This document shows, one piece after another, positions 8,180-16,772 of a stretch of DNA of 64,000 nucleotides; positions within the stretch are counted from its first letter, which is position 1, and each line of letters starts with the position of its first letter. The DNA comes from Streptomyces phaeochromogenes (lineage in GTDB: Bacteria; Actinomycetota; Actinomycetes; Streptomycetales; Streptomycetaceae). Location of the stretch: positions 1-64,000 of the forward strand of contig NZ_LIQZ01000044.1 of NCBI RefSeq assembly GCF_001418655.1. The letters run 5' to 3'. The notes below the pieces were generated by a model. The model did no database searches, was not told the origin of the DNA, and saw only the letters and a program-made list of their open reading frames with translations. The position numbers and the translations under genes are program-made.

Positions 8180-8962
8180 TCAGGAGCCCCCACCCCGCCG
8201 CACCAGGATCAGCTCGTGCAGGTACCGCTTCGTGACGCTGCCTCCGTGGCGGGTGTCGATCAGCTCACGGATGCCGTCCAACAGGCCCTTGCGGGCGGCC
8301 GGTTCGAGCGCGCGGTGGTTCGAGTACGTGAGCAGGAGGTCGATGTACGTCTGGGCGGTGTACGTGATCTCCTGCGGGAACCGGAGTGACTCGACCTGGC
8401 CGAACGCCTCCAAGTCCGTTGTGTCCGTGGCTGTTTCGGCGTCGGTCGACTGCCGCAGGCCGGGCGGTGTGGCCGGATCCCAGCGCTCGTAGCAGTCCTG
8501 GACCTCGACGAAGAAGTCGCGGCTGCCGCCCGCCGTGTGGTGCGTGGTGACGAGAGCGAGGGTTCCGTCCGGGCGAAGTGCGTCCGCCACCTTGGTGAGG
8601 CGCGTCGCGGGGTCGAGCCAGTGGAACGACGTCGCGGCCACCATCAGGTCGAACGGCTCCCGGGGCAGCGGCCATTGCTCGAACTCTGCCACCTCGACGC
8701 GCGCCCGCGGGAAGGCCCGCAGGTTGCGCCGCGCCACCGCCGCCATCGACGGGCCCAGTTCCACGGCGGTGATGCGACAGCCCAACTCGGCGATCGGGAC
8801 CGTCAATTGGCCGGTACCGGGGCCGAATTCCAGGACCCGGCTGTTCGCGTCGAGGCCCACGCGGGCGTCAAACGCCCTGACCAGGGCTGGTGGATAGGAG
8901 GGCCGCGCCCGGTCGTACAGCTCGGCGTCCTCGTCGAAGATGCCACGCAGTGAACGGGTCAT
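8180..8962 (-). CDS. Class I SAM-dependent methyltransferase
   Basis: The 260-residue protein has motif I VLEFGPGTGQLTVPIAELG near residues 43-61, acidic ITAVELGPSMA, a motif IV-like FDLMVAATSFHWLDP, and ALRPDGTLALVTTHH. This is a complete Methyltransf_11/25-type domain with a C-terminal extension typical of the SmtA-like group. Its ATG overlaps the stop of the upstream epoxide hydrolase gene (ATGA), so the two form one operon. The substrate is unknown. Confidence 0.88.
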   Translation of the reverse strand: MTRSLRGIFDEDAELYDRARPSYPPALVRAFDARVGLDANSRVLEFGPGTGQLTVPIAELGCRITAVELGPSMAAVARRNLRAFPRARVEVAEFEQWPLPREPFDLMVAATSFHWLDPATRLTKVADALRPDGTLALVTTHHTAGGSRDFFVEVQDCYERWDPATPPGLRQSTDAETATDTTDLEAFGQVESLRFPQEITYTAQTYIDLLLTYSNHRALEPAARKGLLDGIRELIDTRHGGSVTKRYLHELILVRRGGGS

Positions 8963-10200
8963 GCGGCGCCGCCGCCGACCCGAACGCTCCGGTCGCCGCC
9001 GTCACTTCGGTTCTGCCGCAGCTCACGGAAGAACGCCCGGACATCCCCGACGAGCAGATCCGGCTCCTCCATCGCCGCGAAGTGCCCGCCCCGGTCGAAC
9101 TCCGTCCACCGCACGATGTTCTCCGTACGGTCCGCGACGTGCCGCAGCGGGATGAAGTTGTCCCATGGGAAGACGGCGAGCGCGGTGGGTGCCGTCGACG
9201 GCTGCACGGGCTCGCCCCAGCCGGCCGCGTGCGCCCGCTCGTAGTAGATCCGCGCGGACGAACCCGCCGTCCCCGTCAGCCAGTACAGCATCACGTTCGT
9301 GAGCAGCTGGTCCCGGTCCACGGCGTCCTCGGGACGGTCGTGCGAGTCCGTCCACTCCTCGAACTTCTCGACGATCCAGGCGAGTTGGCCGACGGGCGAG
9401 TCGGTGAGCCCGTAGGAGAGGGTCTGCGGGCGGGTCATCTGAACGGTGGCGTACCCCAGTCGCTCGCGGGTCCACTCCTCGTTGCGCCGCCACGAGGCGA
9501 GCGTCCTCTCACGCTCCGGCGGGCTCAGCGCGGCCAGTTCCTCGGGGATCGGCTCGGCGCTCGCGTGGGCGCCCGGCAGGAGGTTCAGATGGACGCCGAT
9601 CATCCGGTCGGGGAAGGCGCGGCCGAGCTCACGGGAGATCCCCGCTCCCCAGTCGCCGCCCTGCGCCCCGAAGCGCGGGTAGCCGAGCCGGTCCATCAGC
9701 TCGGCGAACGCGGCGCCGACCCGCCTGAGCTCCCAGCCCGTGTCCCGCGTGGGCCCCGACAGACCGAACCCGGGAATGCTCGGCAGCACCACGTGGAACG
9801 CGTCGGCCGGGTCACCGCCGTGGGCACGCGGATCGGTCAGCGGCCCGACCACATCGAGGAACTCCACGATCGAGCCCGGCCAGCCGTGGGTGATGATCAG
9901 CGGCGTCGCGTCCGGTTCGGGTGAGCGGATGTGCGCGAAGTGGACATTCGCGCCGTCGATCGTCGTCGTGAACTGGGGCCACTCGTTCAGCCGGGCCTCG
10001 GCCGCCCGCCAGTCGTACGTGTGCCGCCAGTACCGCACGAGCTCCTTCAGATAGTCGCGCGGGACGCCGTACTCCCAGCCCACGCCCGGCAGTTCGTCCG
10101 GCCAGCGGGTGAGGTCGAGGCGTGCGTTCAGATCGTCGAGGTCGGACTGGGGGATGCCGAGGACGAAAGGGCGGATCGTGTCGTCGTGCGGGGAGGTCAT
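8959..10200 (-). CDS. Epoxide hydrolase (N-terminal EHN family)
   Basis: The 413-residue protein begins with an EHN lid region (LDDLNARLDLTRWPDELPGVGWEYG, partial) typical of microsomal-type epoxide hydrolases. Oxyanion loop HGWPGS lies near residue 107, the nucleophile aspartate in GAQGGDWGAGIS near 185, and a late GGHFAAMEEP supplies the histidine. The chain length is right for the family. It hydrolyses epoxides to diols in the cytosol; the physiological epoxide is unknown. It is first in a two-gene operon with the methyltransferase. Confidence 0.92.
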   Translation of the reverse strand: MTSPHDDTIRPFVLGIPQSDLDDLNARLDLTRWPDELPGVGWEYGVPRDYLKELVRYWRHTYDWRAAEARLNEWPQFTTTIDGANVHFAHIRSPEPDATPLIITHGWPGSIVEFLDVVGPLTDPRAHGGDPADAFHVVLPSIPGFGLSGPTRDTGWELRRVGAAFAELMDRLGYPRFGAQGGDWGAGISRELGRAFPDRMIGVHLNLLPGAHASAEPIPEELAALSPPERERTLASWRRNEEWTRERLGYATVQMTRPQTLSYGLTDSPVGQLAWIVEKFEEWTDSHDRPEDAVDRDQLLTNVMLYWLTGTAGSSARIYYERAHAAGWGEPVQPSTAPTALAVFPWDNFIPLRHVADRTENIVRWTEFDRGGHFAAMEEPDLLVGDVRAFFRELRQNRSDGGDRSVRVGGGAA

Positions 10201-10715
10201 GGCGGGCCATGCTAGTTCGGCACCGGCATCCGGTCGCGCGAATAAAAGCCGTGGTCACCGGGTGGTCGGGCGGTCATGAGGGGAGACCGTCGGGTTCGCC
10301 GAGCGGGCCGGCCTCCAGGTCCTACCCGTGCCGCCGCCACCCCGGATTTCACCTGCCAGAGCCGCCTGCGCCTTCGGGTGGCCCCGGCGGCGGCCTCGAA
10401 CGCCCCGTGTCTTCCGAGGGACCCGTTGATCATGCCTTCCCGGACGGCCACCCTCGCCACGGCAGAGGCCGACCGTCCGGCCGGTGCCGCCGCCCCGGCC
10501 GCCACTCCGGCCGACCAGCCGACCAGCCAGTCTGGCCAGCCGGCCAGCCAGTCTGGCCAGCCGGCCGCCGCCCCGGCCGCCCCAGCCCTCGTCGTGACGC
10601 CCGGGCTTCAAGCCCCCGCCGTCACCCGCCCAGCCCGCTTTCCGGGCCACCGATGAGTTTTCGCACGAGGATCCGTCTACAGAAGAGACAGCGTTCACCG
10701 CTCCAGGAGGTACCC
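10201..10715. other. Intergenic region without a convincing gene
   Basis: These 515 bases separate the epoxide hydrolase and VOC genes. An open frame at 10276-10656 (+) translates to low-complexity Ala/Pro/Gln sequence, lacks a ribosome site, and is probably not a gene. The only clear structure is the tandem repeat at 10523-10564. Just before the VOC gene the sequence becomes less GC-rich and probably holds its promoter. Confidence 0.5.
10523..10564 (+). repeat. Perfect 21-base tandem duplication
   Basis: The 21-base units at 10523-10543 and 10544-10564 are identical and rich in CCAGCC. A shorter related CCAGCCGA copy precedes them. It lies in a non-coding stretch. Confidence 0.9.
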
Positions 10716-11198
10716 ATGACCACCGACGGATTCACCACGTGCCTTTGGTTCGACGGCCAGGCCGAGGAGGCCGCGAACTTCTACGTCTCGGTCTTCAAGA
10801 ACTCCCGCATCGGCACGATCCTCCGCTACAGCGAGGTGGGGCACGGCGAGCCCGGAACCGTACTGACCGTCGAGTTCGAGGCCAACGGCCAGAAGTTCTA
10901 TGCCCTCAACGGCGGCCCGCAGTTCAAGTTCACCGAGGCCATCTCCTTCGAGGTCCGCTGTGACGACCAGGCGGAGGTGGACTTCTACTGGAACGCGCTC
11001 ACCGAGGGCGGCGGCGAGGAGGGCCCCTGCGGCTGGCTGAAGGACAGGTTCGGCGTGTCCTGGCAGGTCACCCCCACCAGGCTGGTCGAGATGATCAGCG
11101 ACCCGGACCAGCAGAAGGCGGATCGGGCCATGCAGGCCATGCTCAAGATGCACAAGATCGACGTCGCCGAGCTGGAGAAGGCCTACGCGGGCGAGTGA
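10716..11198 (+). CDS. VOC-superfamily protein (PhnB/3-demethylubiquinone methyltransferase-like)
   Basis: The 160-residue protein starts MTTDGFTTCLWFDGQAEEAA and carries FYVSVFKNSRIG, GQKFYALNGGPQFKF, FYWNALTEGG and CGWLKDRFGVSWQVTP, the hallmarks of the PhnB-like glyoxalase/3-dmu-9 group. Despite the family name, such proteins lack a SAM-binding fold; the function is unproven. The start is fixed by a perfect CCAGGAGG at 7 bases spacing; the open frame upstream (from 10122) is not coding. Confidence 0.92.
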   Translation: MTTDGFTTCLWFDGQAEEAANFYVSVFKNSRIGTILRYSEVGHGEPGTVLTVEFEANGQKFYALNGGPQFKFTEAISFEVRCDDQAEVDFYWNALTEGGGEEGPCGWLKDRFGVSWQVTPTRLVEMISDPDQQKADRAMQAMLKMHKIDVAELEKAYAGE

Positions 11199-11216
11199 GG
11201 CGGCCGGCCACTTCCT

Positions 11217-11340
11217 GCCCCACCGGCCCAGGTGCGGAGACCCACTCCACCGGCCCAGGTGAGGCCATACGACCCACCGGCCCGGTGGGGTCCCGCGTCC
11301 CACCGGGCCCGGGTGAGTCTTCGTGACCCACCGGCTCAGG
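11217..11340. repeat. Degenerate CACCGGCCC repeats between convergent genes
   Basis: At least four copies of CCACCGGCCC(A/G)GGTG-like units fall within 125 bases. One forms CCCACCGGCCCGGTGGG (11273-11289), an 8-bp hairpin. The array separates the VOC and ABC exporter genes and probably works as a bidirectional terminator. Confidence 0.6.
11273..11289. terminator. Hairpin terminator, bidirectional
   Basis: CCCACCGG and CCGGTGGG pair perfectly around one base. It lies 75 bases after the VOC stop and 47 bases after the end of the opposite ABC gene. Confidence 0.5.
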
Positions 11341-13108
11341 CGAGCTGGCCGCTGTGCAGCGCGGTGTACGCACCTCCGCGCTCCAGCAACTCCTCGTGCG
11401 ACCCGATCTCCCGTACGGCACCGTCCCCCATCACCACGATCCGGTCCGCACCCCGGATCGTGGACAGCCGGTGCGCCACCACGAAGGTGGTGCGCCCACG
11501 CATGAGCCGGGCCAGGGCCTGCTGGACGAGCGCCTCCGACCGTGTGTCCAGCGCGGACGTCGCCTCGTCCAGGATGAGTACCCGCGGATTGCGGATGAGG
11601 GCCCGCGCGATGGCCAGCCGCTGGCGCTGTCCGCCCGAGAGCCGCGCCCCGTGCTCGCCCACCACGGTGTCGAGCCCGCGTGGCAGCCGGTCGACGAACT
11701 CCAGCGCGTTGGCGTCCCGCAGTGCCGCACGCACGGTCGCCTCGTCGGCGTCCGCGTCGTCCATGCCGTACGCGACGTTCTCCCGCACGGTCCCGTCGAA
11801 CAGGATCGACTCCTGCGGCACGACGGACACGAAGCGCCGGTACGTCCGCAGGTCCAGCGTGTTCATGTCGGCCCCGTCCAGCAGCACCCGGCCCGAGGTC
11901 GGCCGGATGAACCCGATGACGAGACTGAGCACCGTGGACTTCCCGGCCCCCGAGGCACCGACGAGCGCGATGGTCTCGCCCGGCGCGACGGAGAGGCCGA
12001 AGTCCCGTACGGCAGGGCGGCCGGCGTCCTCGTACGCATAGCCCACGCCCTCGAACTCCACGGCACCGCGCAGCGAGTCGAGTCGCTCCTTGCCCTCGTT
12101 GTCCTCCAGCTCGGGTGCCTGGAGCACCTCGCCGACGGACCGTACGGACTCCAGGCCCTTGGTGATGACCGGAGCGAGGCCCGCCAGGGTGGTCGTGGAG
12201 TTGGTCAGCGTGGTGAGGAACGCGCTGAGCATGACGACGTCACCGGCCGAGACACCCCAGACGCCGTAGTACGAGACCAGCGCCGCCGCGGTCAGGAAGA
12301 GCACCCCGATCACGTTCAGGAACACCCAGGCCAGCGAGGCGAAGCGCCCGTTGAGCAGGTCCAGGCGCAACCCGGAGTTGAGCACCTTCCGCAGCGTGCC
12401 GTCCATGCGCCGCAGGGCCTTGCCCTCCAGACCGTGGGCGCGCGTGACAGGGATCAGCCGGGTCATCTCGGTCACCCGGGAGGACAGATGCTCGACCTCG
12501 TGGCGGAAGTCCTCGTTGTGCGTGCGCAGCCGGGTCCGCAGCCGCGCGACGAGCAGCGCGGCCACGGGGACCACGAGGAGGAAGACGGGCACGAACTCGG
12601 GGGTGCGGATCGCGATGATGACGAGCCCGCCCGCGAGCACGGTGACGGCACCGAGCCCGGTCTCGGCGGTCTGCTGCACCATCTGCTCGACCGTCTCCAC
12701 GTCCCGCACGACCTTGACCTGCAGGACGCCCGCGCTGACGCGTGAGTGGTAGCCGATGGAGAGCTGCTGCATGCGCGTGCACAGGGAGGACCTGAGGGCC
12801 GTGCCCATGCGGCGCACGCTGCCGTACAGCAGGCGCACGTACAGCAGATGCAGGGGCATGTTGATCAGCAGGATGAAGAGGATGAATCCGGCGCTCAGCC
12901 ACAGCCGGCCGACCGGTCCGTGCTGGACGACCGTGTCGATGATGGACGCGGTGACCAGCGGCAGCAGCCAGATCGGGCTGTGTTTGACCGTGAAGACGGC
13001 GAACGCGGCGGCGACCTTCCAGCGGTCGGCGCGGAACAGGTAGACGAGGGTGCGGACGGGGTGCTCGCCGCGGTAGCGGTGGTCGAGCGGTTTCTCCCAC
13101 GAGGCCAT
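11336..13108 (-). CDS. ABC exporter, membrane-ATPase fusion (lipid/multidrug type)
   Basis: The 590-residue half-transporter has six N-terminal helices (about 30-310), then an ATPase with Walker A GASGAGKST, Q-loop VPQESILFDGTVREN, signature LSGGQRQRLAIARAL, Walker B VLILDEATSALD and H-loop VVAHRLST. It should work as a homodimer that exports a lipid, drug or peptide; the sequence does not say which. No partner half-transporter lies next to it. Its promoter region (13109-13333) is shared with a divergent peptide-import operon and holds a LacI-like site. Confidence 0.95.
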   Translation of the reverse strand: MASWEKPLDHRYRGEHPVRTLVYLFRADRWKVAAAFAVFTVKHSPIWLLPLVTASIIDTVVQHGPVGRLWLSAGFILFILLINMPLHLLYVRLLYGSVRRMGTALRSSLCTRMQQLSIGYHSRVSAGVLQVKVVRDVETVEQMVQQTAETGLGAVTVLAGGLVIIAIRTPEFVPVFLLVVPVAALLVARLRTRLRTHNEDFRHEVEHLSSRVTEMTRLIPVTRAHGLEGKALRRMDGTLRKVLNSGLRLDLLNGRFASLAWVFLNVIGVLFLTAAALVSYYGVWGVSAGDVVMLSAFLTTLTNSTTTLAGLAPVITKGLESVRSVGEVLQAPELEDNEGKERLDSLRGAVEFEGVGYAYEDAGRPAVRDFGLSVAPGETIALVGASGAGKSTVLSLVIGFIRPTSGRVLLDGADMNTLDLRTYRRFVSVVPQESILFDGTVRENVAYGMDDADADEATVRAALRDANALEFVDRLPRGLDTVVGEHGARLSGGQRQRLAIARALIRNPRVLILDEATSALDTRSEALVQQALARLMRGRTTFVVAHRLSTIRGADRIVVMGDGAVREIGSHEELLERGGAYTALHSGQLA

Positions 13109-13142
13109 GGTGGCCTTCCCTCCCCAGGGAGTGGCGGATGTG

Positions 13143-13154
13143 GCAAGCGCTTTC
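13143..13154. promoter_or_regulatory. LacI-type operator candidate
   Basis: GCAAGCGCTTTC fits the LacI/GalR half-site pattern GnAAnCGnTTnC exactly. It is 34 bases upstream of the ABC exporter start. No LacI gene is in the window, so the regulator would be elsewhere. A chance match is possible. Confidence 0.4.
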
Positions 13155-13294
13155 TTCCCTTGCCCCGATCGCCTACACCCGGCGGGTCCGATCTTCCCCG
13201 GGCCGCGTAACGGCTCGGTTTCCCCGGTTAATTTCCGGGTTCCGAGGGTTGGCGCGGAGCCGTTGGCTGGTTATCGTTCACGCACTTCACTCAA

Positions 13295-13310
13295 TCGTTC
13301 CACTGAACGA
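13295..13310. promoter_or_regulatory. Inverted repeat before the peptide-import operon
   Basis: TCGTTC and GAACGA pair perfectly around CACT, 24 bases before the start of the binding-protein gene. It is an operator candidate; the TetR protein at the end of this operon is one possible binder. Confidence 0.45.
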
Positions 13311-13333
13311 ATAGCGAGAAGGACGGTCGGTCC

Positions 13334-14917
13334 ATGCCCGACATCCACCACCCAGGACGGCGCTCCGTCCTCGCCGCGGCCACGGCGGGCGCCGCGTCGC
13401 TCGGTGCGTCCTGGCTGCTCACGGGCTGTACGGGGGCCTCGGCGGCTCCCGCGCTGCCCACGGACGCGAAGGGGGGCACCCCCGACCGCGGCGGCACCCT
13501 CCGCATCGCCCGGCCGCCCGCCTCCGACGCCGAGACCCTCGACCCGGCGAGCGCCCTGTCCGCGTACGAGTACCTGGGCGCCCTCTACAACCGCCTGGTC
13601 CGTGTCGGCGCCAACGGCGACCTGGTCCCCGACCTCGCCGAGTCCTGGGAACCGGACGCCAAGGCCCGCACCTGGACCTTCCGCCTCCGCGCGGGCGTCA
13701 CCTTCCACGACGGCCGGAAACTCACCTCCGCCGACGCCGCGTACACACTGCGCCACATCCTCGCCAAGGAGACCGCGTCCCCGCAGGCGGCCGTCCTCGC
13801 CCCGCTCATCGACCCCGGGAAGCTGCGCACGCCCGACGCCCGCACACTCGTCGTGCCGCTCAAGACCCCCAACGCGGAGTTCCCGAGCCTCCTCACGCAC
13901 TACAACTGCTACGTCATCCCCGACGGCAGTGCCCGCGGCATCGGCCGCACGGGCGTCGGCACCGGCCCCTTCAAACTGGAGTCGTTCACCCCCGCCGGCC
14001 CGGGGCGGATCACCGCGTACGAGGACCACTGGGCGGGCCGCCCGGTCCTGGACGCCATCGACTTCTACTCCGTCGCCGACATGTCGGCCCGCTCGAACGC
14101 CCTGCTCGCCGGGCAGGTCGACCTCCTCTCGCAGACCAACCTGGACTTCGCCACCGCCCGTGTCGTCGCCGCCTCCGACCGCGCCACGATCGCCCGCGTC
14201 GAGAACGCCCAGTGGTACGTGCTGCCGATGCTGACGACGGAGAAGCCCTTCACCGACGTGCGTGTCCGGCAGGCGATGAAGCTCGCCTACGACCCCGAGC
14301 ACGTCGTGAAGGTCGCGCTGCAGGGCGCGGGCACGGCCGGCTGGGACAACCCCGTGCCGCCGAGCGACCCCGCCCACATCACCGCGCACCCCAAGCACGA
14401 CCCGGAACAGGCCCGGCACCTGCTGAAGAAGGCAGGCCACGAGGGCCTCACCGTCGACCTCTACACGTCCTCGTACGACCCGGTCTTCACGCCCATGGCC
14501 CTCGCCTACCAGGACTCGGCCAAGCGGGCCGGGATCCGGATCCGGGTGAAGACGGCCTCGGCGGACTCGTACTACACGCAGATCTGGATGAAGAAGCCGC
14601 TCATGGCCACCTACTGGTACACCGGCAGACCCGTCGACCAGCTCTTCACCCAGGTCTTCCGCGGCGGTTCCTCGTACAACGAGACCGCATGGTCGGACAA
14701 GAACTTCGACGCGCTGCTCGACCGGGCCCGGCAGGAGACCGACGACGAGAGGCGGCGCGAACTGTACGGCGAGGCGCAGACCTTCGTCATGGAGAAGGGC
14801 GGGGCGATGACCCCGATGTTCGCCGACCGGCTCGTCGGCATCTCGCGCAAGGTACGCGGATACGCCGAGCACGGCTTCGAGTTCGACTACCTCGGCATCG
14901 GTCTGAAGGGGGCCTGA
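13334..14917 (+). CDS. Peptide ABC transporter substrate-binding lipoprotein (SBP family 5)
   Basis: The 527-residue protein has an N-terminus with a twin arginine (HPGRRSVLAAA) and lipobox LLTGC (Cys about 33), predicting Tat export and lipid anchoring. The rest is a DppA/OppA-type binding protein: GGTLRIARPP, DPASALSAYEYLGALYNRL, LAESWEPDAKARTWTFRLR, GTGPFKLESF, VRQAMKLAYD. It should deliver peptides or similar solutes to the permeases encoded next, 2 bases downstream. Confidence 0.95.
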   Translation: MPDIHHPGRRSVLAAATAGAASLGASWLLTGCTGASAAPALPTDAKGGTPDRGGTLRIARPPASDAETLDPASALSAYEYLGALYNRLVRVGANGDLVPDLAESWEPDAKARTWTFRLRAGVTFHDGRKLTSADAAYTLRHILAKETASPQAAVLAPLIDPGKLRTPDARTLVVPLKTPNAEFPSLLTHYNCYVIPDGSARGIGRTGVGTGPFKLESFTPAGPGRITAYEDHWAGRPVLDAIDFYSVADMSARSNALLAGQVDLLSQTNLDFATARVVAASDRATIARVENAQWYVLPMLTTEKPFTDVRVRQAMKLAYDPEHVVKVALQGAGTAGWDNPVPPSDPAHITAHPKHDPEQARHLLKKAGHEGLTVDLYTSSYDPVFTPMALAYQDSAKRAGIRIRVKTASADSYYTQIWMKKPLMATYWYTGRPVDQLFTQVFRGGSSYNETAWSDKNFDALLDRARQETDDERRRELYGEAQTFVMEKGGAMTPMFADRLVGISRKVRGYAEHGFEFDYLGIGLKGA

Positions 14918-14919
14918 GC

Positions 14920-15876
14920 ATGTTCTCCTTCATAGCCCGCAGAGCGGGCGCCGCGATCGGCACGCTGTTCCTCTCCTCCGTCCTCGTCTTCCTCGCCGTA
15001 CAGGCCCTGCCCGGCGATGTCGCCACCCAGGTCCTCGGCAAGGACGCGACCCCGGACGCAGTCTCCGCCCTCCGCGAGAAACTGAAACTCGACCAGCCCG
15101 CCTGGGAGCGGTACGTCGACTGGATCGGCGGCGCGCTGCACGGGGACTTCGGCCTCTCCCTCGTGTCCGGCAAGGCGGTCGGCGGCGAAGTCGGCATGTA
15201 CCTCGGCAACTCCGCGCTCATCGCCCTGGTGACCGTCCTCTTCGCCGTCACCGGCTCGATCGTCCTCGGCATCCTCGCCGGCCTCTACCGCGACCGCTGG
15301 CCCGACCATCTGATCTCCACGGTCAGCCTGATCGGGATGAGCGTCCCCGAATTCGTCGTCGCCACCGTCCTGGTGCTCTGCTTCTCGGTCGCCCTGCCGT
15401 GGTTCCCGGCGGTCGTCCTGTACGGCCCCGAGGCGAGCGTCGGCCAACTCATGCCCGCCGTATGGCTTCCCGCCCTCGCGCTCGCCGTCGTCATGGCCGC
15501 GTACATCGTCCGGATGGCCCGCACGTCCGTCATCGACGTCATGGCCGGCGAGTTCGTCACCACGGCCCGCCTCAAGGGCCTGTCGACCTGGCGGGTCGTC
15601 ACCCGGCACGCGCTGCCCAGCGCCCTGCTCCCGACGCTGCACGTCATCGCCCTGAACGTCGCCTGGCTGGCGGGTGGGGTCGCGGTCGTCGAGAACGTCT
15701 TCAACTACCCGGGCATCGGAAAGCTGATGCTCGCCTCCGTGCAGAACCGCGACCTGCCCGTCATCCAGGCCATCGCACTGATCAGCGCGGTCGTGTACGT
15801 GGTCTGCAACCTCGCCGCCGACCTCGGCGCCATGGCCCTCAACCCCAAGCTCCGTACGCGCGGGAGGACCCGATGA
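14920..15876 (+). CDS. Peptide ABC transporter permease (DppB-type)
   Basis: The 318-residue permease has the classic DppB N-terminus (FIARRAGAAIGTLFLSSVLVF) and a GDVATQVLGKDATPDAV loop. Six helices are expected, with the coupling EAA motif EFVTTARLKGLSTWRVVTRHALPSAL (split across about 205-235). ATG at 14920 lies 2 bases after the binding-protein stop; the longer open frame from 14212 overlaps that gene and is discarded. Its stop overlaps the next permease start. Confidence 0.95.
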   Translation: MFSFIARRAGAAIGTLFLSSVLVFLAVQALPGDVATQVLGKDATPDAVSALREKLKLDQPAWERYVDWIGGALHGDFGLSLVSGKAVGGEVGMYLGNSALIALVTVLFAVTGSIVLGILAGLYRDRWPDHLISTVSLIGMSVPEFVVATVLVLCFSVALPWFPAVVLYGPEASVGQLMPAVWLPALALAVVMAAYIVRMARTSVIDVMAGEFVTTARLKGLSTWRVVTRHALPSALLPTLHVIALNVAWLAGGVAVVENVFNYPGIGKLMLASVQNRDLPVIQAIALISAVVYVVCNLAADLGAMALNPKLRTRGRTR

Positions 15877-16772
15877 CCACCCTCGACACCCCGGCGGCAG
15901 TGCCCGCCGTCCCCGTCGCACCAGCGTCCGCGGCGGCCCGGGCCTGGCGCACGGTGCGCTCCTCGCGGGCGGCCACCATCGGCCTCGCGATCGTCGCCGT
16001 CCACGTCCTGATCGCGCTCCTCGCACCGCTCCTCACGTCCTACGATCCCATCGCCAACAACGCCGACCAGGCGCTGCTCGGGCCGAGTTGGGAGCACTGG
16101 GCGGGCACCGACCAGTACGGCCGTGACGTCCTGGCACGCGTCCTGTACGGCGGCCGGTACGCCATCGGAGTCTCCGTCGCCGCGACGCTCGTGACGCTGC
16201 TGATCGGCACGGTCGTGGGATGCGCCGCGGCCCTGCGCGGCGGCTGGTTCGACGACGTGCTGGGCCGGGTCCTCGACGCGGTACTGTCCGTGCCGTCGGT
16301 CCTGGCACTGCTGGTCATCGTCACCGCACTCGGCACCGGCCCCTCGGTCATCGTCCTCGCGATCGCCGTCGTGTACGTCCCCCAGGTCGTACGCGTCGTG
16401 CGGGGCGCGGCGCTGGCGGTCGTGCCCGCCGACTACGTGACCGCGGCGCGGGCCAGGGGCGAGTCCACCTGGGCGATCCTCCGGCGCGAGATCCTGCCGA
16501 ACATCACCGACGTGGTCTGTGTCGAGTTCGCCATGCGGGCCTCGTGGGTCGTGCTGCTGATCTCCTCGCTGTCCTTCCTCGGCTTCGGCGCCGATCCGCC
16601 CACTCCGGACTGGGGCCTGATGGTCGCCGAGAACCGCACGGCCATCACCGTCGTCCCGATGGCGAGCCTCGCACCGATCATCGCCCTGGCCACACTCGTG
16701 GTGGGGCTCAACCTCGCGGCCGACGGCCTCTCCAAGGCGTGGGGCGTCGACCGGATCAGGGAGGGGTCCTGA
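15873..16772 (+). CDS. Peptide ABC transporter permease (DppC-type)
   Basis: The 299-residue permease has an N-terminal cytosolic stretch, first helix ATIGLAIVAVHVLIALLAPLL, then GTDQYGRDVLARVLYGGRYAIGV, which is diagnostic of DppC/OppC. The EAA loop is DYVTAARARGESTWAILRRE. It pairs with the upstream permease. Both its ends overlap neighbouring genes by 4 and 1 bases, so the operon is translationally coupled. Confidence 0.95.
   Translation: MTTLDTPAAVPAVPVAPASAAARAWRTVRSSRAATIGLAIVAVHVLIALLAPLLTSYDPIANNADQALLGPSWEHWAGTDQYGRDVLARVLYGGRYAIGVSVAATLVTLLIGTVVGCAAALRGGWFDDVLGRVLDAVLSVPSVLALLVIVTALGTGPSVIVLAIAVVYVPQVVRVVRGAALAVVPADYVTAARARGESTWAILRREILPNITDVVCVEFAMRASWVVLLISSLSFLGFGADPPTPDWGLMVAENRTAITVVPMASLAPIIALATLVVGLNLAADGLSKAWGVDRIREGS

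Noticed and set aside
10276..10656. 126-codon plus-strand frame
   Set aside because: Low-complexity translation, no ribosome site, and it contains a tandem duplication.
12240..13100. Minus-strand 286-codon frame in the ABC exporter
   Set aside because: Arg/Pro-rich shadow frame of a well-supported exporter.
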